NCBI GenBank assembly: GCA_022788105.1
Contig: JALEVZ010000079.1
Coordinates: forward strand, 1-42,357
Direction: 5' to 3'
Source: Prevotella sp.
GTDB taxonomy: Bacteria > Bacteroidota > Bacteroidia > Bacteroidales > Bacteroidaceae
DNA: 42,357 nucleotides
Position 1 is the first letter of the stretch. Every line of letters begins with the position of its first letter. The translations under genes and the position numbers were made by a program. The notes below the pieces were generated by a model, which was not told the origin of the DNA, did no database searches, and was given only the letters and a program-made list of their open reading frames with translations. Positions 26,530 through 34,706 of the stretch are shown here, one piece after another.

Positions 26530-26689
26530 AAAAACTTGATAGTTCTATTATTAATATACAATGTTAATCTATTCTCTCCCCCTTCTTCGACACTTTGCCG
26601 ACAGAGGAGGGCGTGGGCAGAGCGCATAGAGGGTGCAAGCAGCAAAGGGAAGCAGTCCTTCTGCGACCCTAAGACCACCCCACCCCGTG

Positions 26690-27958
26690 TCACCGCTCGT
26701 GCTCCGTCATCTTGAAGACGAAGGCCGCATGCGCAGGGATGTCACCCGTGCTGACTCGCCAGTCGAATGTGCCGTCGGCGTGGAAGTGTAGCAGTTCGCC
26801 GCTCGACACATAGTTTTTGGCGTCCATGAGATAGAAATCGCGGTCGATGGGATTTACTATTATGCCGTAAGGATGCTCTATCTCGCCTATCTCCGCCGCC
26901 GAAGACAACTGCCTGCTCACCACCTCGTGGGTCTTAACGTTCACTATGCCGTAGGTCACAGTGTTGCTCCCCGAAGTGTAACTCCACTCCGTGGCATAGA
27001 AATAAAGCGAGTCTCCCACGATGCACATCTCGCTAACAGGCACATCAAGAGCCCCCGCCAGCTGCATTTCGCCGTTGCTGTCTTTCTGAAGCCAGTACAG
27101 ATTGGAGGGTATATCAAAATAGTCGCCGCGCGATGTCACCCACACCTGCCCATATTTGTCGGCTCTACAGCGGTGCAGATTTATGCCGACATCTATCTTG
27201 CGCTCCTCTTTGAAGGTGTTAAGGTCTACGACACTCACTGTGCGGTCGTAGTTGGGAACACGATAACCACCGCTGTTGGCGACATACATCTTGCCGTCTA
27301 CGATTGCCATCTCATCGGGTTGGTACCCCACAGTGACGCGGCTTACTATCTTCAGCGACAACGTGTCTACCTTATATACACAGCCGAGGGGCGCATCTTT
27401 AAACACCCCTACCGGTCCGACATAAGAGCTGACATATGCATATTTGCCGTCGAAGGTGACGTAACGACTATTGGGAATATTTATCTGCCCCACCCTGCGG
27501 CAGTCGTCAAGCGTTGCCACCTCCACCTTGTTAGAGTGGTTTATGACCATCCACAACTTTGAGCCATACACCTTTATGTCATTGCCGACGTCGCCAAGTT
27601 CCTTCACCACGGTGGGGTTGCGCTCCGCATATATGTTGCGCAGATAGGTGGCGGTGGTGCCGGAGAGGTCGAGATAGTCGAGCGTACACTTGTTGCTGCC
27701 CATGTTTCCCTCGTTAAGGAGATACATGCCAACCACACTTGTCGACGTAATCACACCACCCGGCTTCTCTGTTGTCGATGGCACCACCTCGTAGCCGTCG
27801 CGACATGAGAAGACCGTCAGCGCTACAAGCCACAGTAAGAGGCAGCGCAGCAGAGCGACACTACGCCCTTGTCTCACTGTCTCGACACTACGCCCTGCCC
27901 CTGTGTGACACAGAACGGAGTCTGTAACAAGCCTTTTTATATTTGTATTATCGACCAT
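26690..27958 (-). CDS. BtuG-like beta-propeller surface lipoprotein
   Basis: A predicted seven-bladed beta-propeller lipoprotein (422 residues from this ATG). Blade-like repeats include VGMYLLNEGNMGSNKCTLDYLD, NSRYVTFDGKYAYVSSYVG, GYQPDEMAIVDGKMYVANSGG, HPYGIIVNPIDRDFYLMDAK, the YncE/DUF5074 style. In Bacteroides, BtuG proteins of this fold bind cobalamin with very high affinity and cap the BtuB receptor; that role is inferred from the fold plus position after a BtuB-like gene under a B12 riboswitch. The lipobox is TVFSC (C52). The N-terminal ~27 residues before the signal peptide are unusual; a GTG at 27877 would give a compact lipoprotein signal (RQGRSVALLRCLLLWLVALT) and may be the true start. 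Confidence 0.82.
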   Translation of the reverse strand: MVDNTNIKRLVTDSVLCHTGAGRSVETVRQGRSVALLRCLLLWLVALTVFSCRDGYEVVPSTTEKPGGVITSTSVVGMYLLNEGNMGSNKCTLDYLDLSGTTATYLRNIYAERNPTVVKELGDVGNDIKVYGSKLWMVINHSNKVEVATLDDCRRVGQINIPNSRYVTFDGKYAYVSSYVGPVGVFKDAPLGCVYKVDTLSLKIVSRVTVGYQPDEMAIVDGKMYVANSGGYRVPNYDRTVSVVDLNTFKEERKIDVGINLHRCRADKYGQVWVTSRGDYFDIPSNLYWLQKDSNGEMQLAGALDVPVSEMCIVGDSLYFYATEWSYTSGSNTVTYGIVNVKTHEVVSRQLSSAAEIGEIEHPYGIIVNPIDRDFYLMDAKNYVSSGELLHFHADGTFDWRVSTGDIPAHAAFVFKMTEHER

Positions 27959-27992
27959 TTTCCAATTATTTATCAACCATTTCTTAACAAGC

Positions 27993-28136
27993 TATCGCCC
28001 CGTTTAATTTCCTTATCGCCCCATTTCCAAATCATCATTAATCAAAATCCCATCCCCAGCCTTAGCTATAGGATTTTTCACTCTTCACTTTTCACTTTTC
28101 ACTTCCACTCTCTTCACTTTTCCCTTCCACTCAAAT
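27993..28136. repeat. Pyrimidine-rich repeats between the btuG-like and btuB-like genes
   Basis: In the 172-base gap, TATCGCCCCRTTT occurs twice 21 bases apart (27993, 28014), and two 22-base units starting CACTTTTC (28093-28114 and 28115-28136) share the following CTTCCACTC. The plus strand is almost all C and T around 28079-28136, so the transcribed RNA leader is purine-rich. No terminator is seen, so the genes are probably co-transcribed. Confidence 0.5.
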
Positions 28137-30158
28137 TCTCCACTCAACCGTCACCATATAGTTGCGCTTGGGCATCGGATAGTTGAGTATAACGTCGTAG
28201 TCCTGACTTAGAAGGTTGTTTACATCGACGTTCACCCTCCACCGTTTGTTGTCCCATGCCAGCGAGATGTCGCTCGTGTACCACGGCAACAAGTGGTTGT
28301 AAAGAATGTTTTCCTGTTGCGAATAGCGCTCACCCGAATATATAAAACTATAGTTCAGGCTCCACTCACGCCACGCCACATTCACTATTGCCGACCCGCT
28401 GTGCCACGGGATGTAGGGTATCTGGTCGCGGTAGTAGGACGTGCGGGGGGACGTTACGTCGCGCGCGTCTTGGTAAGTGTACTGCACACGTGCCGTGACG
28501 GCAAGGTCGCGCGCTGGTCTGGCGGTAGCCTCTGCCTGCACATCGACACCCGCGATGTGTACCCTTCCGAGGTTAAGCATGGTCCAACGGAACTGCTGAC
28601 CCTTTGGATAAGCCACTATCTTGTCATGCACAGTGTTGTAATAGCCGTCTGCCTGTAGGCGTAAATGTGTGAAGAGCGCGCCGCGCCACCGTTTCTCCAC
28701 CACCACTCCCGCGTCATACTGCACCGCACTCTCTGGCCGGAGCAGGGCGTTACCCATGTCGGTGTAGTAGAGGTCGTTGAATGTCGGCATGCGATAGCTA
28801 CGCTTGGCAAAGGCGCGAAGCATGAGCACTGGCGACACCAGCGGCTGCCACCCAATAAAGACGGCGGGGCTGAACGTCGTTATGGCGTCGGTGGAGTTGA
28901 GCGTTCGTGTGTGGTCTTTGGCTGCGAAGCCCATGACAGAAGCCTGCGCCTTGAAACGTCCGAGGTCGAGTGCCGTCGCCACTGCAAAGCTATTGCTGAA
29001 GCGATGGGGGTAAGCGAAGCGCGGAAGGTCGGCACAGAGCTTATTCCAACGGAAGTCATAGCTTGCCGACAGGCTCCATTGCGGCAGCAGTTCCACCACG
29101 TTGGCAGACGACACATACAGCTCTTGCTGGCGAAACGTGTTGTCGACATGCATCTGCGTGGTGTCGTTGTTGATGTAGCGCGTGTTGTAATAGGCATATT
29201 TAGCAAGCAACTTTGTCGAAAACCGGCGCCCTATAGACCGCTGCACCATGCCTTGCACAAACGTGTTGTGGTCTGCCTGGCGCTCGCCACGACGCCACAC
29301 GTTGTTGACAATGGCACCCGGTATGCCGCGACGCGAGTTGTATGTGTAAGCCTTCAGGTTCCACGCCCCCTGGCGCAAAGCACCGTAGAGGTTGCCTTCT
29401 AAGCGCACTGCCCAGATGTCGCCATTGTGTCTGACGGCAGTGGTGTCGTAGGCGGTGGTACCATCGGCGTTTTCACGACGGTAATGAAACTTATATCGTC
29501 CGCTCGACGTTAGCGCGCCACCACTCAACGACAGGCTGGTCTTGTCGCCAAGTCGCTGTTCTAACAACGTGGAGAAGCGGAACGTGTCGCTCGACCCGTA
29601 CTTGGCTTTCAGCCTCACGTTGCGGTTTCGTCCTGCGGCGAATATCGGATTGCGCGTGCGGATATATATCGAGCCAGCATTGCCGAAGTCGCTTGCCGAC
29701 TGGAATATGGCACTCTTCTGACCGTTGAACAGGCTTATCTCCTCCACATTGTCAAGCGAAAACTGTCCGAGGTCTATCTGTCCGTTCTGCGCGTTGCCCA
29801 GCTCCACCCCGTCATAGAATATGCCGAGATGATGGGTACCCATGCTTCGTATGTTGACAGTCTTCACTCCGCCCACTCCACCGTAGTCTTTGAGTTGCAG
29901 ACCGGAGAAGTAGCGCAGCGCATCGGCAACGGACAGGGCGCTGAGTCGCCGCAGCTGGTCGCCCTTGAGCACCGTCGACGGAATGGTCTCGCGCATGGTT
30001 AGCGGCTGCACCACCACCACTTCATCGATGTGGTGTATGGTGTCGGCAATGCCAGCGCCACCTTTCTGCACACCATCCGACGCAGCACGGCTGTCAGACT
30101 GTGCCGATGCCGTCACGGCTACAAGACACACTGCTGCCAATAATGCTGTAAGTTTCAT
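28131..30158 (-). CDS. BtuB-like TonB-dependent cobalamin receptor
   Basis: Outer-membrane receptor that takes up cobalamin or related corrinoids using TonB energy; 675 residues, close to the usual ~600-700. It has a signal peptide (to TASAQ, 20), a Ton-box-like segment DEVVVVQP (45-52), a plug with LKGDQLRRLSALSVADALRYFSGLQLKDYGG and VKTVNIRSMGTHHLGIFYDGVELGNAQNGQIDLG (about 64-150), and a barrel ending MPKRNYMVTVEWRI. There is no carboxypeptidase-like N-terminal domain, so it is not SusC-type. The cobalamin assignment rests on the riboswitch directly upstream and on the BtuG-like neighbour. It is the first gene of the operon. Confidence 0.9.
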   Translation of the reverse strand: MKLTALLAAVCLVAVTASAQSDSRAASDGVQKGGAGIADTIHHIDEVVVVQPLTMRETIPSTVLKGDQLRRLSALSVADALRYFSGLQLKDYGGVGGVKTVNIRSMGTHHLGIFYDGVELGNAQNGQIDLGQFSLDNVEEISLFNGQKSAIFQSASDFGNAGSIYIRTRNPIFAAGRNRNVRLKAKYGSSDTFRFSTLLEQRLGDKTSLSLSGGALTSSGRYKFHYRRENADGTTAYDTTAVRHNGDIWAVRLEGNLYGALRQGAWNLKAYTYNSRRGIPGAIVNNVWRRGERQADHNTFVQGMVQRSIGRRFSTKLLAKYAYYNTRYINNDTTQMHVDNTFRQQELYVSSANVVELLPQWSLSASYDFRWNKLCADLPRFAYPHRFSNSFAVATALDLGRFKAQASVMGFAAKDHTRTLNSTDAITTFSPAVFIGWQPLVSPVLMLRAFAKRSYRMPTFNDLYYTDMGNALLRPESAVQYDAGVVVEKRWRGALFTHLRLQADGYYNTVHDKIVAYPKGQQFRWTMLNLGRVHIAGVDVQAEATARPARDLAVTARVQYTYQDARDVTSPRTSYYRDQIPYIPWHSGSAIVNVAWREWSLNYSFIYSGERYSQQENILYNHLLPWYTSDISLAWDNKRWRVNVDVNNLLSQDYDVILNYPMPKRNYMVTVEWRI

Positions 30159-30279
30159 AAAAATCAGTATCTTGTTTTATTTCTCTCTACCATCTCCTCG
30201 TGACGAGAGCAATGAGTAGTCATGGCAGTAAGAAACATATACTTGCGTCACGCAGACACACAGATGCCATGACAACACA

Positions 30280-30442
30280 ACGGCAGGTCTTCTGACTCGC
30301 TGTCTGGTTGGCAAACACCTTCCCGAGTAATAAGCGCTCAGTGGCTAACGTTCGCCCCATATAAGGACAGCTCACAGCAGCGGGACTGTTCAGGATTTTC
30401 ACCCGATTCCCTTTTAATCGCGTCTGTAGCGAACCTGTTGCG
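30280..30442 (-). ncRNA. Cobalamin riboswitch
   Basis: Read on the minus strand, the conserved landmarks occur in order: an AACAGGTT start region, GGGAATCGGGTGAAAATCC, CAGTCCCGCTGCTGTGAG, GCCACTGAGCG, CGGGAAGG and the closing AGAAGACCTGCC. These are the core segments of the cobalamin (AdoCbl) riboswitch. Its 3' end lies about 120 bases before the BtuB-like ATG. High B12 is expected to switch off translation or transcription of the three-gene operon. Confidence 0.95.
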
Positions 30443-30446
30443 TGTG

Positions 30447-30476
30447 CAAAATTACGGTATTTTCACGACATTACAA
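30447..30476 (-). promoter_or_regulatory. Promoter of the B12 operon
   Basis: On the minus strand TTG (30474-30476) is followed after 19 bases by TAATTTTG (30447-30454), a match to the Bacteroidota promoter. It lies directly before the riboswitch, so transcription would start at about its first paired bases. Confidence 0.7.
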
Positions 30477-30550
30477 TATGATAATGCGAAAATTTCAGAT
30501 AAAAGAAGTCACTTTTTTCGGTAATGACTCGTTTCGCCATTAGGCAGAGT

Positions 30551-30603
30551 TGACAAAAATGATAGCGCCTAACAGGCTTGTCACTACGGCCTAATGACAA
30601 CGA
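30551..30603 (+). repeat. Modular intergenic repeat, copy 3 (shortened)
   Basis: The left block TGACAAAAATGATAGCGCC and one core unit (CTTGTCACTACGGCCTAATGAC) are present, but additional units and the TTAAC-N4-GTTAA right block are missing. It lies between the divergent B12 promoter and the GH9 remnant, 34 bases before the remnant's ATG, which suggests one-sided loss. Confidence 0.75.
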
Positions 30604-30636
30604 TATGAAACTATTTCCTTTAAAAAACACATACCC

Positions 30637-31334
30637 ATGAACAGCAACACAAGACGACATGTCGTAGCACTCGCTATGGCTGTATGGCCACTACTCAACG
30701 CCGTGGCTGGCGAGTGGATACGCATCAACCAACTGGGATATCTGCCCAAAGCCACGAAGGTGGCGGTGCTGATGTGTGAAGAAGAAAGCGCCGTGAAGAC
30801 GTTTGAGATAAGGATTGCCGACGACCGCGACCACGTGGCTATGAAGCTACCAAACTACGACCCTGCCGACTACGGATGGGGCAAAAACGCGGAGCGACCG
30901 GTCTATTTCGTTGACGGAAAACCACAGCAGCGCGGCAAGTTTAAGAACGCCACAATGGGTGCCGACAGCGCACGTCACTATCAGTGGTACCCGTTCATGA
31001 ACATGGGACACTACCAGATAGCCAAACTATCGGACAACCAACGGCTGAAAGATGAGTTCATACGCAACCTCAGAACTGGCATCGAACGCACCTACGAACG
31101 TGGCAAAAGCCACCCGTTCCTGTGGGGCGTGCCGGGCGTGTGGTGCTCAAACAACCTGACGACCGCCATGCTCACACAGTGCATACTCTACCGCCAGCTC
31201 ACTGGCGACCGTACCTACGAGGAGATGGAGGGTGCGCTGCGCGACTGGCTGCTCGGCTGCCACAAATGATAAAGAAGCTACGACAAAAAGGCTACACCTT
31301 TGTCAGTGTGGAGCAGATGATAAAAGGAAAATAA
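30637..31334 (+). pseudogene. Remnant of a GH9 cellulase-type enzyme fused to a deacetylase end
   Basis: The first frame (30637-31269, 210 codons) starts with an exported Ig-like N-terminal domain (GEWIRINQLGYLPKATKVAVLMCEE) and jumps to pieces of a GH9 catalytic domain: RPVYFVDGKPQQRGKFKN and FLWGVPGVWCSNNLTTAMLTQC...YRQLTGDRTYEEMEGALRDWLLGC. The region with the GH9 catalytic aspartates (DAGDH-like) and the distal acid residue are missing. The frame ends in TGA, and an overlapping frame (ATG at 31266) encodes 22 residues, KLRQKGYTFVSVEQMI, typical of the last part of polysaccharide deacetylases. The simplest reading is a large GH9-plus-deacetylase gene that lost several internal segments, each junction staying nearly in frame. 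Confidence 0.7.
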
Positions 31335-31352
31335 ACTGTGTTGAGCAGCACA

Positions 31353-31401
31353 AACAATAAGGGCGCCCGTTTCAGCAAATAGCGAAACGGGCGCCCTTGT
31401 T
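31353..31401. terminator. Bidirectional terminator between converging genes
   Basis: AAGGGCGCCCGTTTC and GAAACGGGCGCCCTT are perfect 15-base complements around a short loop, with A/T-rich flanks on both sides. It lies between the GH9 remnant (plus) and the C10 peptidase (minus), which converge here. Confidence 0.85.
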
Positions 31402-31435
31402 TATATTTCACCATGACAGGTCAGTGGGTTTAGTG

Positions 31436-34018
31436 TCACTTCACCACCACCTTCTTGCCTCCCACGATATAGATTCCAGCGGGAAGAGGAAGAGTTGCGC
31501 GCTCGCCGGCTGCCAGCTGACGCGTCGCAACACGCTGTCCGGAAAGGGAATGGACTGCTACTGTGCAAGCCTTTGCGCTGCCAACGATGAGACATCTGTC
31601 ACCGCTTTCAACCATAACGTCGCCTGCAGAGTCTGCTGAAGGACTGTCGATGCCTGCTGAAACGCCTGTCACATAGAACCAATTCTCGTTCATCTCTGCT
31701 GGGAAATATGAGCCTTCATAAGCCTTATCAGTCAATACGTAATAATGAGTGTTCTTTGCAAACGCTAACGAATAATTATCATCTGATAACTGCAAAACCG
31801 TCATCTGCGTGTTACAATCCATTTCACTGTATGGCACTTCTATGTCTATATAGTTATAGTTGCCTCCGCGCAGATAATGAAGCCACGTCTTCGACACGGT
31901 CACTGAGTTGTCGGAACCATTCTTTGAAGTGAAGGTGAAGCGACCATAATAGTCTTCACCGTAATTTGCTATGACGTAACGAAGCGTCAGTTTGTCGTCG
32001 TTGACGATGGGCACCATAACCTTATAGCCATGACCCAAGGCTTTCTCCCTCTCATAAGCATCTGGAGTAGCGTTGCTCGTTACCTCTTCAAGCTTCAGCG
32101 ACGGGACACCATTCTTGGTCAGTGTAAACTTTGTTCCGTCTACAAACACCATGAAGTCTCTTGCCTCAGAAGTTTTCGCCCATACATAAGCCTCATCGCC
32201 TGGGTTTCTCAAAGAGAACTCACGCGTCACAGTACTGTTCGCCGGCACCGTTATCCACAGGTCCGTGGTCTGATCGTCGGGCATCACATTGCTTGTGTTG
32301 GAATAGATATGCACCAAGTCGCAGTACTCCACGTCAGTGTTGTTGGTGGCTGTCAGCGTGTACGTGTTTTCGCTATCAGCAAGGGTTTGCGACGTTGTCA
32401 CCGTGCCTTCAAGCATAGATTTCGTATTCAACTCGGTGTTGGTAGCATCGACAATAATCGGTCCGAACTTATGCTGGCAGCACTCCCAGGTCATGCCACC
32501 GTCCATACTGTATATGGCATAAAACACAGTGCGGCCCACTGGGAACATGTAATTGAATGAGAATTCATAGTCACGGCCCCACACCTCGCCTATATCGCTG
32601 TTAATGCTCAAATCAAATTTTGAAGAGACGGGGCTGAGCACGCCCTTATAGTTTTTCACACCGATAGCCACAAGCACGTTTGTCAGATTTCGCTCCGCTA
32701 CGTTGGCAAACACCATCTTCGCCTTACAGATAGTGTGTTCAAACGGATTTGCCCTCGTGGTGGGCACTCTGAAGAAGCAGTCATCGCCCCACTTTTCAAA
32801 AGAGACAGGTACGGCTTGAGCTATGCGCTCGTCCACTACACCGTTGTCTTTCTGCAGACCGATTATCATATCGCACTGTCGGTTGTAGCCGTCGGGAGCG
32901 TCGCCAGAGCCAATGCCGCCCTTAGCGGGATTGAGCACACTGATGTCAAAGAAGCCGTTCTGGCTGCCGTTCCATCCCCAGTTGATGTGATAGAGACCAT
33001 TACCATCGGTTCCATCACACACGAACTCGTGTCCACTCGACGACGACTGTCCTCCATAGAGCACCGGACGCTTTGCTACCATCTCGCCGTCTAAGAGCGA
33101 AACCCACTCTCTGAGTGTATATCTGCTACGGCTGACCGACTGCGTAGTCTCTTTGTCGTAGCCGAAAAAGGTCTTCATGTGATAGTCTGACACCCATGCG
33201 CCAGACGTCGGACCATAGTCCATAGACACCGCCTTGCCACACAAACTCATAAGTTTTGCCACGGCATTGGCCTGTGTGTCGTTGTACTGACCATTGATAT
33301 AACACGGGAGCATGTTGTCCCAGTCAAGACGCTCACCTGCCTTCTCGCCGTCAACGTTGGTATGGTAGGTATTGGTAACATAGCTGTCGATATCTGCCTT
33401 CAGCACATCGGGCCAGCGGTGGTACATCATGACCTGTGCCATGGCGGTAGCCACACATCCCGTGACGCAATTGCCAGTGAGGTCGAAACGCTCAGGTGCC
33501 ATGCGGTTGTACGGCTCACCCTGACTCCACGCCACGTCGCCGAGCAGCGGAGCTACTGCTGGTTGGCTATAGTCTGAAGCTCGCAGCGCCTCCACTTCAC
33601 GCAGAGTGCGCAGCGCCTTCTTGTCACCTGCCTGCACCTTTGCCACAAACTCGTCGTAAGCCTGCATGTAATATGCCAAGCCGTCGGGCATGGTGCTCTC
33701 ATCGAAGCTGCCGTTATCAGAGTATGCCACAATCTCTGGCAACAGGTCGTCGCCAGAAACGATGGTGTAACCGCGGTTCTTTCCATTATTAAACACGTAG
33801 AATCTGTCTGTGCCAGACTCCGTTGCCTTGCGCATGACAGCAATGTTTCGCGCCGCCATACGTCTGTGTTTCACTGCGCTTCCCTCCACCACGATGCCAA
33901 GCTTTTGTGCGTGTTGCAGCGCGATGGCCTCTGCCTGTTTCAGACTGCGGGGTGCAGCGAGTGCCGCTGTAGCTACCAGCAGCGAGAGTGTAAGTGCTAA
34001 AACAATTTTATTCTTCAT
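31436..34018 (-). CDS. C10-family (streptopain-like) cysteine peptidase, probable T9SS cargo
   Basis: An exported cysteine protease of 860 residues. After the signal peptide (to about LAA, 22) there is a Spi-like propeptide (about 24-150; RSLKQAEAIALQHAQ and YTIVSGDDLLPEIVAYSDNG), then the peptidase domain with C188 in CVTGCVATAMAQVMMYHRWP and H330 in SSGHEFVCDG followed by YHINWGWNG, the catalytic pair and its oxyanion/aromatic region. The region after about 400 is a set of beta-rich domains. The C-terminus (VAVHSLSGQRVATRQLAAG...LPAGIYIVGGKKVVVK) fits a type IX secretion sorting domain. Relatives include SpeB and the Prevotella interpain. It stands alone, with a promoter at 34066-34096, and probably degrades host proteins. 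Confidence 0.93.
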   Translation of the reverse strand: MKNKIVLALTLSLLVATAALAAPRSLKQAEAIALQHAQKLGIVVEGSAVKHRRMAARNIAVMRKATESGTDRFYVFNNGKNRGYTIVSGDDLLPEIVAYSDNGSFDESTMPDGLAYYMQAYDEFVAKVQAGDKKALRTLREVEALRASDYSQPAVAPLLGDVAWSQGEPYNRMAPERFDLTGNCVTGCVATAMAQVMMYHRWPDVLKADIDSYVTNTYHTNVDGEKAGERLDWDNMLPCYINGQYNDTQANAVAKLMSLCGKAVSMDYGPTSGAWVSDYHMKTFFGYDKETTQSVSRSRYTLREWVSLLDGEMVAKRPVLYGGQSSSSGHEFVCDGTDGNGLYHINWGWNGSQNGFFDISVLNPAKGGIGSGDAPDGYNRQCDMIIGLQKDNGVVDERIAQAVPVSFEKWGDDCFFRVPTTRANPFEHTICKAKMVFANVAERNLTNVLVAIGVKNYKGVLSPVSSKFDLSINSDIGEVWGRDYEFSFNYMFPVGRTVFYAIYSMDGGMTWECCQHKFGPIIVDATNTELNTKSMLEGTVTTSQTLADSENTYTLTATNNTDVEYCDLVHIYSNTSNVMPDDQTTDLWITVPANSTVTREFSLRNPGDEAYVWAKTSEARDFMVFVDGTKFTLTKNGVPSLKLEEVTSNATPDAYEREKALGHGYKVMVPIVNDDKLTLRYVIANYGEDYYGRFTFTSKNGSDNSVTVSKTWLHYLRGGNYNYIDIEVPYSEMDCNTQMTVLQLSDDNYSLAFAKNTHYYVLTDKAYEGSYFPAEMNENWFYVTGVSAGIDSPSADSAGDVMVESGDRCLIVGSAKACTVAVHSLSGQRVATRQLAAGERATLPLPAGIYIVGGKKVVVK

Positions 34019-34065
34019 AAATAAAAATGGATTTGATTATGCAAGGATAAATAAATTAACTTCTG

Positions 34066-34096
34066 CAAAGATAGTTTTTTTACTCCAAACAATCAA
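34066..34096 (-). promoter_or_regulatory. Promoter of the C10 peptidase gene
   Basis: On the minus strand TTG (34094-34096) is followed after 20 bases by TATCTTTG (34066-34073), matching the Bacteroidota consensus. The leader to the ATG at 34018 is about 40 bases. Confidence 0.7.
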
Positions 34097-34335
34097 CCTT
34101 TTGGCACAAAAAGAATGATAGAGGCACGCCTTACATACCACAGAAGCTGTCAGGAGCAAACAAGAGCAACATTGCTTTACAAGCTGAAGCCACTTCCCTT
34201 ACAAGCCCCAAAAGATGTCAAAGGCGAAGCAAAGAACTATCAAAAAAAGTGTTATAAAACACATTGTGTCCGAACACACATACTTGATTTGCATCATTTT
34301 TTTGCCTTTTTGCATAGAAAAGCCGTCTCCTTTTA

Positions 34336-34365
34336 TTGCAGAAAAAGTCAAACTAACTATCTTTG
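34336..34365 (+). promoter_or_regulatory. Promoter with no protein gene downstream
   Basis: TTG at 34336-34338 is followed after 19 bases by TATCTTTG (34358-34365), as good a promoter as those of the tRNA and ettA genes. The next gene on this strand starts 900 bases away and has its own promoter, with a strong terminator at 34637-34688 in between. Confidence 0.65.
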
Positions 34366-34371
34366 CATCGT

Positions 34372-34690
34372 CAAAACAAGACAACACAAAAACAGAAAGA
34401 AGATAGGCTTTTAGTTAAATATACTTCATAAATATTTTGGTTTTAGATTGGTTAGATTTTGGATTTAAGGTTATTAGTAAAAAAAATTGGTAATTTAGGA
34501 TTAGTTTTTTTCATAGGTTAGTTTAGGTAATAAAGATTGGTAAATAACTCAGGTAACACATGAACTCAAACGCAAGGCTAAGCCGTGACGGCTTTCGCCT
34601 TTTGGGTTTGAAGTCAAAAAGGTCTGGAAAGATCGGAAAAAGGCAACGCAGTTGTGGGGAGCATCCCGACACGTGCGTTGCCTTTTTTAT
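34372..34690 (+). ncRNA. Candidate non-coding RNA gene
   Basis: A transcript of about 315 bases is implied by the promoter at 34336-34365 and the terminator at 34637-34688. No convincing frame lies on the plus strand. The 5' half (about 34436-34556) has almost no C, with repeated TTGG/TTAGG motifs, so it should be largely unpaired. The next part (34563-34614) folds into a branched stem: ACT-CAAAC against GTTTG-A-AGT, AAGGC against GCCTT, and an inner GCC-GTGAC-GGC hairpin. The 3' end is a terminator stem. I do not recognise an RNA family (not tmRNA, RNase P, SRP or a known riboswitch by eye). Could also be a mobile or untranscribed element. Confidence 0.45.
34637..34688 (+). terminator. Strong terminator hairpin of the candidate RNA
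   Basis: AAAAAGGCAACGCA (34637-34650) pairs with TGCGTTGCC-TTTTTT (34674-34688). The loop contains a further TGT..GGGA/TCCC..ACA stem. The plus strand ends in six T; the minus strand has five T, so weaker activity in the other direction is possible. Confidence 0.75.
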
Positions 34691-34706
34691 TGCCAATGCT
34701 GCCAAG

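Noticed and set aside
30220..30402. Short minus-strand open frame before the BtuB-like gene
   Set aside because: It coincides with the conserved core of the cobalamin riboswitch; the conservation is that of RNA, not protein.
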